Shown: positions 54,091 to 63,953, counted from the stretch's first letter. The stretch is DNA of 64,000 nt from JAMQKA01 sp043951865 (GCF_043951865.1 NZ_JBINJF010000015.1:43909-107908); one strand, 5' to 3'. Translations and numbers: made by a program. The notes: generated from the letters alone by a model not told the origin.

Positions 54091-54999
54091 ATGCAGTTTG
54101 ACAACGAACTTCGTCGTTATCTCCAGTTTATCCGGGTTGAAAAAGGACTTTCCGAGCACTCGGTTGAGGCCTATAAAAATGACCTCAACCGGTATCTGAA
54201 ATTTTTGGCGCAGGACCTTCGCATCAAGGATCTTGCCGGGGTGACGCTCCAACATATTGAGGATTATCTGGAGGAACTTTCGGCAATGGACCTCTCCACC
54301 AGCTCAATCGTTCGGAACGTCTCGAGTATCCGCAACTTCCACGAGTTTGCCGTAGTCGAAAATATGACCAAGACTAATCCCGCAGAGCTGGTAGATCTGC
54401 CGAAAAAAGCGCAAAAGCTTCCAGAGGTCCTTACCCCGGATGAGATTGTGCAAATCCTGGAAGTTCCGGATCGAACCACTGACCAGGGTATCCGCAATGC
54501 GGCCATCATGGAGTGCTTGTACGCTACCGGCATGCGGGTAAGCGAATTGACAGGCCTGGAGCTTGACAGTCTCTTTTTTGAAATCGGCTTTATTCGCGTA
54601 ATCGGGAAGGGCAATAAGGAACGGCTGGTACCGGTGGGAGAAAAGGCACAAGAAGCCGTGGAGCACTATATCGAATATATCCGGCCGAACTACCTGAGCG
54701 AGGAGAATCCTCAGAAATCCAATAACCGGGTGTTCCTGAATAACCGCGGGGGACCGCTGTCGCGCATGAGTATATGGAATATTGTGAATAACGCAGCCGA
54801 ACGGGCGGGCATCAAAAAAAATGTGTATCCCCATATTTTCAGGCACTCATTTGCCACCCACCTGCTGGAGGGCGGAGCCGACCTGCGCGCCGTTCAGGAG
54901 ATGCTGGGACACACCTCCATCAACACAACAGAAATTTATACCCACGTAGACCGAAGCCTGCTGCACCAGGTACACAAAGAATTCCACCCGCGGGCGTAG
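54091..54999 (+). CDS. xerD: tyrosine recombinase XerC/XerD family
   Basis: Site-specific recombinase that resolves chromosome dimers at dif. It has 302 residues. The catalytic set is complete: Arg149 in ATGMRVSEL, Lys173 in GKGNKERLV, His248 and Arg251 in HIFRHSFATHL, His274 in LGHTSINTTEIYTHV and Tyr283. The N-terminal SAM-like core-binding domain spans about 1-95. The length and lack of flanking att or phage genes point to the housekeeping enzyme, not a mobile-element integrase. XerC versus XerD cannot be settled by eye. Short inverted bases before it (54029-54055) resemble ends of the 238-bp element. Confidence 0.93.
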   Translation: MQFDNELRRYLQFIRVEKGLSEHSVEAYKNDLNRYLKFLAQDLRIKDLAGVTLQHIEDYLEELSAMDLSTSSIVRNVSSIRNFHEFAVVENMTKTNPAELVDLPKKAQKLPEVLTPDEIVQILEVPDRTTDQGIRNAAIMECLYATGMRVSELTGLELDSLFFEIGFIRVIGKGNKERLVPVGEKAQEAVEHYIEYIRPNYLSEENPQKSNNRVFLNNRGGPLSRMSIWNIVNNAAERAGIKKNVYPHIFRHSFATHLLEGGADLRAVQEMLGHTSINTTEIYTHVDRSLLHQVHKEFHPRA

Positions 55000-55181
55000 C
55001 TTCCCGTGGAGTTCCTTTCAATATACCTGAGGGTTACCCCTTCATTCATCTGCCTTCAAGTCCGGGATATGGCTGAAAATCTGCGGCATCATTTCTCCCG
55101 GTTTCCTCATTCCCGCGCAAACCAGAGCATATTTTTTTATATTCCCGTTTAAACCAACACTCGCAATCACACCTGTTTTTG

Positions 55182-56879
55182 ATGAGGTACCCGCTCCAAC
55201 TTCTGCTCTCATTTTTCCTGCTCTCCCTCCTCTTTGTTAAACCAACCCATGCCCAGATCGGATGGACCAAATCTTATGAACAGGGCACGGTCGTAGCGGC
55301 GGAACAAAAAGCCGCCGATATTGGACGCCAGATCCTGGAAGAGGGAGGTAATGCGGTTGACGCTGCCGTGGCCGTTCAATTTGCCCTTGCCGTAACGCTG
55401 CCACGCGCCGGCAATATCGGGGGCGGGGGATTTATGGTACTTCACCTGGCCGGTGGCACAACCCGTGCGCTGGACTTCAGGGAAGTCGCTCCCGACCGGG
55501 CGAGCCGTGACATGTTTATCCGTAACGGGGAATACCAGCCCGACTTGAGCCGGCGCTCGATCCTGGCCTCGGGCGTTCCCGGCGTGGTAGACGGCATGAT
55601 CAAAGCGACCGAACGGTATGGCCGCCTCCCCCTTGAGGCAGTCATACGCCCGGCCATTACGCTGGCCAGGGAAGGATATGCCCTTTCCTGGACCCAGGCC
55701 CAGACGCTCAATAACCACGCATCCTCTTTTAAGCAGTACCAAGGCTCCCGCAGGTATTTCACCAAGCAAAGCGGGAGACCATTTGCCGAGGGCGACCGGT
55801 TTGTCCAAAAAGACCTCGCGCAAACACTGGATCGTATTGCCCGTTTTGGGCGGGAGGGTTTCTATTCGGGGCGCACCGCGGATATGATTGTCCGCGAAAT
55901 GAACCGGCACGGCGGATTAATTACACACCGGGATCTCAAAAATTACCAGAGCACCTGGAGGGATCCGGTTGAAACACATTTCCGGGGCTACGATCTGCAT
56001 ATCATGCCGCCGCCCAGCAGCGGCAGCATCGCCATCGCACAGATCCTGAACATGGTTGACAATTATCCTTTGCGCGAGCTGGGCTTCAATTCAACTGACT
56101 ATATTCACCTGCTTACCGAAGCGATGCGTCGTGCTTTTGCCGACCGCGCCCATTTCCTGGGTGATCCCGATTTTGTGGATATCCCCGTCAGCCAGCTGAT
56201 AAGTCGATCCTACAGCGATCGACGAATGCAAAGTTTTGATCCCATGCAGGCCACCGAAAGCGACAACATCGATCACGGTTCGATCCCGGGGTTCCGATCA
56301 TCCGAAACTACGCACTACTCCATTGTGGATGACGAAGGCAACGCCGTGGCGGTAACCACCACGCTCAACGGTTCGTTTGGGAGCAAAATCAGTGTTGACG
56401 GGGCCGGATTCCTCCTCAATAATGAAATGGATGACTTTACTGCCGAACCCGGCGAGCCAAATATGTTCGGCCTGGTACAGGGCAAAGCCAACGCAATAGA
56501 ACCGGGCAAACGGATGCTCAGCAGCATGTCTCCCTCCATCGTCACCCAAAAAGGAGAGATCCGCATGATGCTGGGGGCCGCGGGTGGGCCCAGAATTATC
56601 ACGGCCATCCTCCAAAACTTTCTAAATATCGCCGTATTCGGAATGAATGCACAGCAGGCTTTGAGTGCACCCCGGTTTCACCACCAGTGGCTGCCAGACC
56701 AACTTTTTTATGAACCTTACGGGCTCACGCGGGATACGCGGGAGGAGCTGGTCAAAAAGGGGCATCGCCTGACTACACGAGATACGATCGGGCGCTCGCA
56801 CATTATTTATGTTGATGAGACAGGAATACGGCATGGGGCCGCTGATCCCAGGGGAGACGGCTATGTGAGTGGGTATTGA
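55182..56879 (+). CDS. ggt: gamma-glutamyltransferase
   Basis: A periplasmic enzyme of 565 residues that hydrolyses or transfers gamma-glutamyl groups of glutathione and related compounds. It matures by self-cleavage. A signal peptide occupies about 1-24 (LLSFFLLSLLFVKPTHA). The cleavage and catalytic Thr376 is in SSETTHYSIVDDEGN. PSSGSIAIAQILN, MLSSMSPSIV and GAAGGPRIITAILQN are family motifs. An ATG at 55182 follows a TTG one codon upstream. The stop codon TGA lies in the first unit of a heptamer array. Confidence 0.96.
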   Translation: MRYPLQLLLSFFLLSLLFVKPTHAQIGWTKSYEQGTVVAAEQKAADIGRQILEEGGNAVDAAVAVQFALAVTLPRAGNIGGGGFMVLHLAGGTTRALDFREVAPDRASRDMFIRNGEYQPDLSRRSILASGVPGVVDGMIKATERYGRLPLEAVIRPAITLAREGYALSWTQAQTLNNHASSFKQYQGSRRYFTKQSGRPFAEGDRFVQKDLAQTLDRIARFGREGFYSGRTADMIVREMNRHGGLITHRDLKNYQSTWRDPVETHFRGYDLHIMPPPSSGSIAIAQILNMVDNYPLRELGFNSTDYIHLLTEAMRRAFADRAHFLGDPDFVDIPVSQLISRSYSDRRMQSFDPMQATESDNIDHGSIPGFRSSETTHYSIVDDEGNAVAVTTTLNGSFGSKISVDGAGFLLNNEMDDFTAEPGEPNMFGLVQGKANAIEPGKRMLSSMSPSIVTQKGEIRMMLGAAGGPRIITAILQNFLNIAVFGMNAQQALSAPRFHHQWLPDQLFYEPYGLTRDTREELVKKGHRLTTRDTIGRSHIIYVDETGIRHGAADPRGDGYVSGY

Positions 56880-56932
56880 TGGTTGTGGGTCGTGGGTCGT
56901 GAGTTTTGGGTTGTGGGGAGTGTGTTGCTTGG
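56877..56932 (-). repeat. degenerate heptamer tandem array after ggt
   Basis: Read on the minus strand, in-register heptamers include ACCCAAA, ACTCACG, ACCCACG, ACCCACA and ACCATCA. They share the ACYCAMR pattern of the array at 31182-31264, on the opposite strand here. The last unit overlaps the stop codon of ggt. Confidence 0.75.
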
Positions 56933-57213
56933 GGTTCTGCCGGAGAAAACTCCAAAGGGCGTATTCCACTCAATATGTAATCACAGCTAAAAAATTGGAA
57001 AGCCGGTTAAACCGGGTCTTGCCACATCATCTTTGCACTATATCTGTCATTAACACTTGCGCACAAATTGGTATATTCAGCATACAATAACGCTTCGATC
57101 TATAAACGTTTAACAACATTGTGAGGAACAGCATACCGGATCATTGATAGAATACGGATTGCAATGAGAGGAGTCGAAAGGATTGAATCCAACACAAAAA
57201 GATAAAACAAGTT
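56933..57213. other. leader region upstream of mtnA
   Basis: No gene is seen in this stretch between the heptamer array and mtnA. It is increasingly AT-rich toward the mtnA start and should hold its promoter. A possible TTTG (57032) with TAACACTTG (57051) is spaced too closely (15 nt) to be convincing. A short CCGGT/ACCGG inverted repeat is at 57003-57015. Confidence 0.45.
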
Positions 57214-58272
57214 ATGGCCAACGATACCGAGACCACTGTACAATCTATTGAATGGCGCGGCGATCACCTGCGAATTCTGGACCAAACCTACCTTCCCAAT
57301 CGCGAGGTATACAGCGACATTGAAGACGTGGGCCGCATTTGGGAGTCTATTAAAAAGCTGCGGGTACGGGGAGCCCCGGCGATCGGCATTGCAGCGGCAT
57401 ATGGATTTTACCTGGGCATTAAAGACCTGCCCGAAAGCACTTTCGAGAGCTTTTGGGTAGAGGTGGAACGAATCGCGGATTACCTGGAATCGGCTCGTCC
57501 CACTGCTGTAAACCTGCACTGGGCGTTAAACCGGTTGAAAAGTACCATACAGGCCCACAAGGAAAAGGAAATTTCCGAGATCAAGGATATCGTCCTTAAA
57601 ACGGCCAAAACGATCCATGACGAGGACAAGCGAATCAACAAGAAGATCGGTGAAAACGGGCTGGATCTGGTCGGCGATAAAGCGAATATCCTGACTCACT
57701 GCAATACCGGTAGCCTGGCCACCGCACAATATGGGACAGCACTTTCGGTCATTTTCCACGCTCACGAGGCGAAAAAAGATATCCACGTTTGGGTAGATGA
57801 AACCCGGCCCCTGCTGCAGGGAGCCCGGCTGACCTCCTGGGAGTTGATGAACGCCGAAATACCGATGAAGCTGATCACCGATTCCATGGCGGGGTCGCTT
57901 ATGCAGCAAAACAAGGTCGATATGGTCATCGTGGGAGCCGACCGCGTGGCAGCGAATGGAGATACAGCCAATAAAATCGGTACGTACCCCCTGGCGGTTC
58001 TGGCCAGTGAGCACGACCTCCCGTTTTACGTGGCGGTGCCACTGTCCACCATCGACATGGAACTCAAAGACGGTACCGACATTCCGATTGAAGAACGGGA
58101 ATCGGACGAAATCGCTAATTTCAACGGCTCGCAGGTGGCCCCTGACAAAGTCGAGACCTATAATCCCGCCTTTGATGTGACGCCCCATAAATATATTACC
58201 GGTTTTATCACCGAAAAGGGGATCATCAAACCGAATTTTGAGGATAACTTTAAAAAACTTTTTAAGGATTAG
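57214..58272 (+). CDS. mtnA: S-methyl-5-thioribose-1-phosphate isomerase
   Basis: Isomerises methylthioribose-1-phosphate in methionine salvage. The 352 residues match the eIF2B-like family with the MtnA-specific motifs: RVRGAPAIGIAAAYGFYLG, NLHWALNRL, ILTHCNTGSLATAQYGTAL (catalytic Cys), DETRPLLQGARLTSWEL, GADRVAANGDTANKIGTY and TYNPAFDVTP. The related ribose-1,5-bisphosphate isomerases are an alternative, but the length and NTGSLAT motif favour MtnA. No other salvage gene is adjacent. Confidence 0.94.
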   Translation: MANDTETTVQSIEWRGDHLRILDQTYLPNREVYSDIEDVGRIWESIKKLRVRGAPAIGIAAAYGFYLGIKDLPESTFESFWVEVERIADYLESARPTAVNLHWALNRLKSTIQAHKEKEISEIKDIVLKTAKTIHDEDKRINKKIGENGLDLVGDKANILTHCNTGSLATAQYGTALSVIFHAHEAKKDIHVWVDETRPLLQGARLTSWELMNAEIPMKLITDSMAGSLMQQNKVDMVIVGADRVAANGDTANKIGTYPLAVLASEHDLPFYVAVPLSTIDMELKDGTDIPIEERESDEIANFNGSQVAPDKVETYNPAFDVTPHKYITGFITEKGIIKPNFEDNFKKLFKD

Positions 58273-58326
58273 GGAAACTCTGCAAACCGGTTATGTTACC
58301 CGGTACCGGCATTTTCACTTTACGGT

Positions 58327-60804
58327 ATGATCGAAAAAATACACCACTACGAGATTCATCAGAAGCTGGGATCCGGCGCGCAGGGTACCGTATACCTGGC
58401 AACAGACACCAAGCTGATGCGGCCGGTGGTGATTAAAATCGTTCACCCGGAACGCTCCTCTGAAAAACGAGTACGGGTTGAAATTCTGGAGGAGGCACGG
58501 CTGGCCTCCGCTATCCAGCATCCGAATGTCTGTACCATCTATGAAGTCAGCGAATATGAAAAGCGTCCCTATATGGTGATGCAGCATGTACCCGGCAAAA
58601 CGCTTGAAAAGCTTGTTGAGGAAGAGCCGCTCAATATGCAGTTTGCCCTCTCCGTAGGCATATAAATATCGGAGGGGCTCGAAGAAGCCCACCGCCTGGG
58701 CATCTTGCATCGCGATCTGAAACCGGCGAATATCATGATCACCGAAGCCGGACTGGTAAAAATCCTGGATTTCGGGCTGGCCCGCAAGCGCACAGATGAG
58801 GAGAAAGAGCCCAGGCCAGTCCATGAGTCTGAATTCGGATTTGGCCCATCTCCCCAAGGAGCGCAGGGATCCCGGACCAAACAGATGGGCACCGTTGCCT
58901 ACATGGCACCTGAACAATTCGTAACCCTGCGAAGTACCGAGCAGTCGGATATATTTTCGGTCGGCGTTATCCTCTACGAAATTACAACCGGTCGCCATCC
59001 TTTCTGGGTCCCTGAAAGTGCCGGACAGGGCGGACTTATTCACCAGATTAAAAATACTGATCCGATCCGGCCGCAGACATTGAGGGATGAGGTGCCCGAA
59101 TCGCTGCAGAACGTAATTTTAAAGGCTCTGGACAAACAGCCTTCAAACCGTTTTAAATCGGTCACCGAGCTGAGCGAGGGGCTGAAGACCATTATGAAAA
59201 GCATGGACTTTGAGGTCGGAACCGTACCCGGCGAACATTCTGCAGTTCTGCCTTCTCCGGCCCCGAGCACCAGGTCGGAGTCGCGCCCGCGCAGCAGCCT
59301 TTTATCGATACTAACCGACTTTTTTGACCAGGCTGAAAACAAGGAGATACCGGAAAACTCTGTCGCTGTCCTTCCATTTAAACAGGCCGGGGAGGCTGCC
59401 AGACGGAAAAATCGGTATTTTGGCCTTGCCATGACAGATGCGATTGCCAACAGGCTCGCACAAAACTCTTCGGTTCGCATTCGCCCGCCCGGTGCCTTTC
59501 TGTCTCTTTCCGACCGCAGCCTAGACGAAATACAGGCCGGTCACCGGCTGGAATCGGAATATATTCTTACTGGCTCCTATTTCAGGTCAGATGAAGGTTT
59601 CAACCTCAACTGGCAGCTGCTGGAGGTGGCCGGCAAATCGATCGCAGCCGGAGATACCATCGAGGTTCCCTCATTCGACCTGGTGAAAGTTCAAAGCGAT
59701 ATTACCGACCAGGTTGAACAAGCGCTGTTCAACCTGGAAAACCTGGAAATGAAAAAACCCGAAAAAAAATCGCCGGCACTGGCCGACCATCTCTCGGAAA
59801 TATACCTCGAAGCCCGCGCGCTGCTCTCCAGGTTTCTCTGGGGATCCAGCAACCCGAGTGACCTTGAGGAGAGTAAAAACAAGTTCAAAACCGTGCTTGA
59901 AACCGCTCCCGATTTTGCTCCCGCCCAGGCCGGATTGGGGCGCGTTCATTTAAATTATGTAGTCAACGGTTTCGGAGGGCACACCCATTTTATGGCTGCC
60001 CAGCGGCATCTTGAAAAAGCCCTGGAGATCGATCCCTCCAATACAGAGGCCAAGCTGCAGCGCGCCTACACCTACCTTTGGCGTGGCGAAAAGGAGCAGG
60101 CGCGGCGCGACATCCAGGTTCTCCTCAAACAGACGCGGCACGACGCAGAAGTATTTCTGGGAGCCGGCATCATCTTTCAGCTTGATGGAATCTATGAAGA
60201 TGCCCTTCGCCTTTTCGGGATGGCCCTGCAACACAATCCCACAGCGGCAACCCAGATATACAACCGGCGGGCCCGCATCTATCACTACAAAGGGGAACTG
60301 GAGCTGGCATGGGAAGAGGTGAAAAAAGGGCTGTCCCTGGAACCTCAACATTCGCTGCTTCAGACCACGGAGGGATACCTGTACTTTCGCGCGGAACAAT
60401 ACGGGAAAGCGATTCCGATCCTCGAATCGGTGATCCGGGATGACCCCTCCCGCCGGATGACCTACCCCACACTGGCGATGTGTTATGTAAAAAACGGAGA
60501 GCCCGAAAAAGCAGCCAAACTCATAACCGATGAGCTGCTGGCCATTTCGGCGACCGACTGCGAGATGGCCTACCGGATGGCCACTTACTGCGTGGTGGAA
60601 GAGAACAGCTCGGAAGCCCTGCACTGGCTCCGGAAAACGATCTACCTGGGTTATGAAAACTATCCCTGGATTGTGTCAAATCCCGCCTGGAACGAGTTAC
60701 ATAATCACCCGGAATTTAAAAAGCTAACCTCCGACCTGAAGCGGGTGTATGACAACAGTAAAAAGAAGTGGAAAAATTTTATGAGCGATTACTGGGACCA
60801 ATAA
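58327..60804 (+). pseudogene. Ser/Thr protein kinase with TolB-like and TPR domains, interrupted by one in-frame TAA
   Basis: One frame of 826 codons encodes a Hanks-type kinase, broken only by TAA at 58663-58665 (codon 113). Before it: the GSGAQG loop (15-20), Lys37 in VVIKIVHPE and the helix-C region. After it, in the same frame: ISEGLEEAHRLGILHRDLKP, DFGLARKR (Asp148) and MAPEQF. A TolB-like region starts NSVAVLPFKQAGEAARRKN (about 345-470) and TPR repeats run to the C-terminus (about 480-800). The domains look intact on both sides, so the stop looks like a recent point change, for example CAA or CAG to TAA or TAG at a Gln position. A sequencing error or readthrough is also possible. It is convergent with pfkA. 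Confidence 0.85.
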
Positions 60805-60867
60805 GCTGCTGCAAGATACCTCAAATGATTTTCGGGAATTCCACCCCGCCTTCGGTTCAACAGGATT

Positions 60868-61944
60868 TTAATCCCCCAGACAGATACCCACGTCCCGGGC
60901 CGTTTGCACGATATCGCTGTCGAGCGGCACATATTTCATTTTCCCCGCCACTTCGCTGAGAGGGATGGTCGTCAGCTTGTTATCCTGCAATACCACCAGC
61001 TCGTTAAAATCACCGTTTTCCACGCACCGGATTGCCGAGGCCCCGTAGCGCATCGAGATCAGCCGGTCGTAGGTCGTCGGTGATCCCCCGCGCTGGAGGT
61101 GCCCGAGGACGACCGAGCGCGACTCCTGCCCGGTCCGTTCGGTTAACTCGGTGGCCACCTGGCTGGCGATGCCGCCCAGCTGCTCCTGTTGCCCCAGCGT
61201 CTTTCCCTTGGTCACGATATCCCCGCCCTTGACCTTGGCCCCCTCGGCTACCACAATCATCGTGTAGTTTTTGCCTTTGGACTTCCGCTCTTCAATCTTT
61301 TCGATAATCGCTTCGTAGGTAAACGGAATTTCAGGTATCAGGATCACATCGGCAGTAGAGGCCAGCCCGGAATACAGGGCAATCCACCCGGCGTAGCGCC
61401 CCATTACCTCCACAACCATCAGCCGCTCGTGCGACTCCGCCGTGGTGGTAATCCGGTCGATCGCCTCGGTGGCGATACTGCGGGCGGTATCAAACCCGAG
61501 GGTTACATCGCAGCCCCACAGGTCATTGTCAATGGTTTTGGGCACTCCAACTATCTTGATCCCTTTCTTGGTCAGCTTGTGGGCTATATGCATGGATCCG
61601 TCGCCGCCAATAGCCACCAGGGCATCGATGTTGTACTCATCGAATTTTTTTACCAGGTGGTCAGAGACATCTTTCAGGCCCATGCTTCCATCCTCTTGCC
61701 GGCAGGGCATCTCAAACGGATTCCCCTTGTTGGCGGTCCCCAGAATGGTACCGCCCAGCAGGGTAATGCCCCGCACCGACTCCTCTGTCATCTTGATAAA
61801 GGGGGTATCGGTATAGATTGAGCCGTACCCGTTCTTGATCCCAAACACTTCCCACCCTCGTTTCAGTGCAGCTAGTGTAGCAGACCGAATGGCGGCATTC
61901 AGCCCGGGTGCATCTCCCCCTCCGGTGTTAATCGCTATTCTCAT
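60868..61944 (-). CDS. pfkA: 6-phosphofructokinase
   Basis: Phosphorylates fructose-6-phosphate in glycolysis. The 358 residues carry TGGGDAPGLNAAIRSATL (10-25), IGGDGSMHIAHKL (112-124), VGVPKTIDNDLWGCDVTLGF (132-151), and MGRYAGWIAL. The position that is Gly in ATP-dependent E. coli enzyme (GGDG) is Gly116, while the position usually Gly in PGTIDND is Lys136 (PKTIDND), the state typical of PPi-type enzymes. The phosphoryl donor is therefore ambiguous. The ATG overlaps the stop of the upstream Sua5-family gene by four bases, so the two are coupled. Confidence 0.94.
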   Translation of the reverse strand: MRIAINTGGGDAPGLNAAIRSATLAALKRGWEVFGIKNGYGSIYTDTPFIKMTEESVRGITLLGGTILGTANKGNPFEMPCRQEDGSMGLKDVSDHLVKKFDEYNIDALVAIGGDGSMHIAHKLTKKGIKIVGVPKTIDNDLWGCDVTLGFDTARSIATEAIDRITTTAESHERLMVVEVMGRYAGWIALYSGLASTADVILIPEIPFTYEAIIEKIEERKSKGKNYTMIVVAEGAKVKGGDIVTKGKTLGQQEQLGGIASQVATELTERTGQESRSVVLGHLQRGGSPTTYDRLISMRYGASAIRCVENGDFNELVVLQDNKLTTIPLSEVAGKMKYVPLDSDIVQTARDVGICLGD

Positions 61945-62618
61945 TCTGCAGCAACCTCCCGGAGTGGTTCACCCTGGCTTCGGAATACCTGTTCAACCTG
62001 CTCGGCACCCAGCCCGCTGCGCAGCACTTTTGCCTGGTCATCCGTCATATCCAATATGGTCGTCTCCCGGCTGGGCAGCTCCTGCTGGTTGTCAATAATG
62101 ATATCCACGAGCTTTTCAAATTCTCTCAAAAAAGGCTCGCGCTCGTAGTTGGCCAGTTCTTCATCCCCGATGTTCGGTTTTTTTGCGGTAATGGAGACCA
62201 GTGGGTTGCCCACCTCCCTGCCCAGCAGTTCACAGATCGGATAATCGGGCACCCGAATGCCCACCGTCTTTTTCTTGGGATGCACCAGCAGCTTGGGAAC
62301 CTCTTTGGTGGCCGGCAGAATGAAGGTATAGGGACCGGGTATCAGTCGTTTGATCAGCTTAAAATTATGATCGGAAATGTGGGCAAATTTTGCGATCCCG
62401 GAGAGTGAATCACACAGAATTGTCAGGTGGTCGTCATCATTCATCTGTCGAATATTCCGGATCCGTTTAATTCCTTTTTTATTCGTGTATTCGCATCCCA
62501 GCGCATACTGGCTGTCGGTCGGAAACAGCGCTATACTCCCCTGTTTAAGCATATCAGCAATTTCAAAAATTCGTTTTACGTGGGGGGTTTCGGGATGGAG
62601 TTTTATACGTTCGGCCAT
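61941..62618 (-). CDS. Sua5/YciO/YrdC family threonylcarbamoyladenylate synthase-like protein
   Basis: The 225 residues show the YrdC fold: GSIALFPTDSQYALGCEYTN, RNIRQMNDDDHLTILCDSLS, LIPGPYTFILPATKEVPKLL and VGIRVPDYPICELLG. Members make threonylcarbamoyl-AMP for the t6A37 tRNA modification; the YciO subgroup is less well characterised and this sequence is close to it. The stop overlaps the pfkA start (ATGA), which is an unusual pairing of genes. Divergent from the UPF0173 gene. Confidence 0.88.
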   Translation of the reverse strand: MAERIKLHPETPHVKRIFEIADMLKQGSIALFPTDSQYALGCEYTNKKGIKRIRNIRQMNDDDHLTILCDSLSGIAKFAHISDHNFKLIKRLIPGPYTFILPATKEVPKLLVHPKKKTVGIRVPDYPICELLGREVGNPLVSITAKKPNIGDEELANYEREPFLREFEKLVDIIIDNQQELPSRETTILDMTDDQAKVLRSGLGAEQVEQVFRSQGEPLREVAAE

Positions 62619-62861
62619 AAAACCTACCTCTGTAATTTAAAAGGTTAACTTTGGCTGTTAACATGGATCGAAGCGGTTATATAACATGCCAACATCAGAT
62701 TGCAACGCTTGTTCTGAAACTGTTAAAAAAGAAAAGCTGTTAAAACCATAAGCTTGTTGTTGAATACAATAGATGATATATAACCGGCTGATTTATTAAT
62801 AACATATTGAGTCAGGATAGTCAACTAAAATTTGAAAAGTTAATTAAAAATCATTCACACC

Positions 62862-63563
62862 ATGAACAATTCTGTCAACGCATACTGGTTGGGACATTCC
62901 GCTTTCAAACTGGAAAGCCCGGAGGGCAACATCATTTACATCGATCCCTTTTTGAAAAACAATCCCACGACCCCCGATGAGTTTAAATCCCCCTCCGAGG
63001 CCGATTATATACTGCTCACCCACGGCCATGAAGATCACGTGGGCGATACCATTGAGATTGCCAAGCGGACCGGATGCGATGTGGTTTCGATTGTGGAGCT
63101 CTCGGGGCTACTGAAAAAACACGGGTTGTCGGAAGACCAGGCTGTGGAATTCAACAAGGGAGGGGCCATAGAGTTTGACGATTTCAGCGTAACCCTGGTT
63201 TCAGCCAATCACAGCTCCTCGTTCGGGGGCGAATATGCGGGCGACCCCGGCGGGCTGGTAGTGGAATTCGACGATTTCACCTTCTATCACCTGGGAGATA
63301 CCAATATTTTTGCGGACCTGGAACTGTACGGCGAGCTCTACGAGCCCGACCTGATCGCCGTTCCGATGGGAGATCACTACACCATGGGGCCTGCAGAAGC
63401 CGCCTGGGCTTGCGAAATGATCGATGCGGCATATGCAGTACCGATCCATTACGGCACTTTTCCCGTCCTTACGGGCAGCCCGGAAGATTTCAAAGAACTC
63501 ACCGAGGAATCTTCCGACACCGAAGTTCTGATTCCAGAAGCGGGTAAAAACTTCCTGAAATAA
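62862..63563 (+). CDS. UPF0173 metal-dependent hydrolase (metallo-beta-lactamase fold)
   Basis: It has 233 residues with the metal-binding motif THGHEDHVGD (about 52-61), YWLGHSAFKLE at the N-terminus, NHSSSFG, FYHLGDTNIF and IHYGTFPVL. This matches the UPF0173 (YtkL-like) family of MBL-fold hydrolases. The substrate is unknown. It has its own AT-rich upstream region and is followed by a strong terminator, so it is probably a single transcription unit. Confidence 0.93.
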   Translation: MNNSVNAYWLGHSAFKLESPEGNIIYIDPFLKNNPTTPDEFKSPSEADYILLTHGHEDHVGDTIEIAKRTGCDVVSIVELSGLLKKHGLSEDQAVEFNKGGAIEFDDFSVTLVSANHSSSFGGEYAGDPGGLVVEFDDFTFYHLGDTNIFADLELYGELYEPDLIAVPMGDHYTMGPAEAAWACEMIDAAYAVPIHYGTFPVLTGSPEDFKELTEESSDTEVLIPEAGKNFLK

Positions 63564-63574
63564 AAAACTACGTC

Positions 63575-63608
63575 AAACCGTGCTTTCGCCCGATTGGAAG
63601 CACGGTTT
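63575..63608 (+). terminator. rho-independent terminator after the UPF0173 gene
   Basis: AAACCGTGCTT at 63575-63585 pairs perfectly over 11 bp with AAGCACGGTTT at 63598-63608. The stem is followed by TGTTGT after its terminal T run. It starts 11 bp after the stop codon and is the best terminator in the window. Confidence 0.85.
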
Positions 63609-63953
63609 TGTTGTACAATGCACAACCGCCGCCACTGTTAAAAAAATGCTAAACCTGTGGTGAGCCCCCTATCAACCGGCTTATTTTATTATATTGGGAT
63701 AGGGAACTTAGAAAACCGATCCTGCGAAAAACTAGATACCGCTGCGTGATCTTGCCGGCAATCCAGAGCTACACGCTAAAACAGCAAACGGGTACCTGCC
63801 TCGGGCTGTTGAACCGACCGGCAAACACGGTGAAAATGATCCGGCAACTGAAAGAAGCTCACAGGGTTTGGTAAAGTCCAGCAGCAGTATCATTTAATGC
63901 TAATAAACGCGTTTAGGGGTTAGGATTTTAACAATTTTAAACTAAGAAAGGCC
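63609..63953. other. region without a recognised gene near the window end
   Basis: This stretch lies between the terminator and a possible gene start at 63954. One plus-strand frame is open from about 63653 to a TAA at 63874-63876 and reads in a protein-like way near its end (TVKMIRQLKEAHRVW), but it has no ATG and matches no family I know. Pieces such as GGTGAAAAT and CCGGCAACTG recall cobalamin riboswitch motifs, but in the wrong arrangement. It may hold a leader RNA for the next gene. Confidence 0.4.

Noticed and set aside
54091..54999. Phage or transposon integrase
   Set aside because: Length, sequence and neighbourhood fit the chromosomal XerC/XerD recombinase; no att site or phage gene is nearby.
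63700..63880. Cobalamin riboswitch
   Set aside because: Words such as GGTGAAAAT and CCGGCAACTG occur, but the order and spacing of the conserved boxes do not fit the class.
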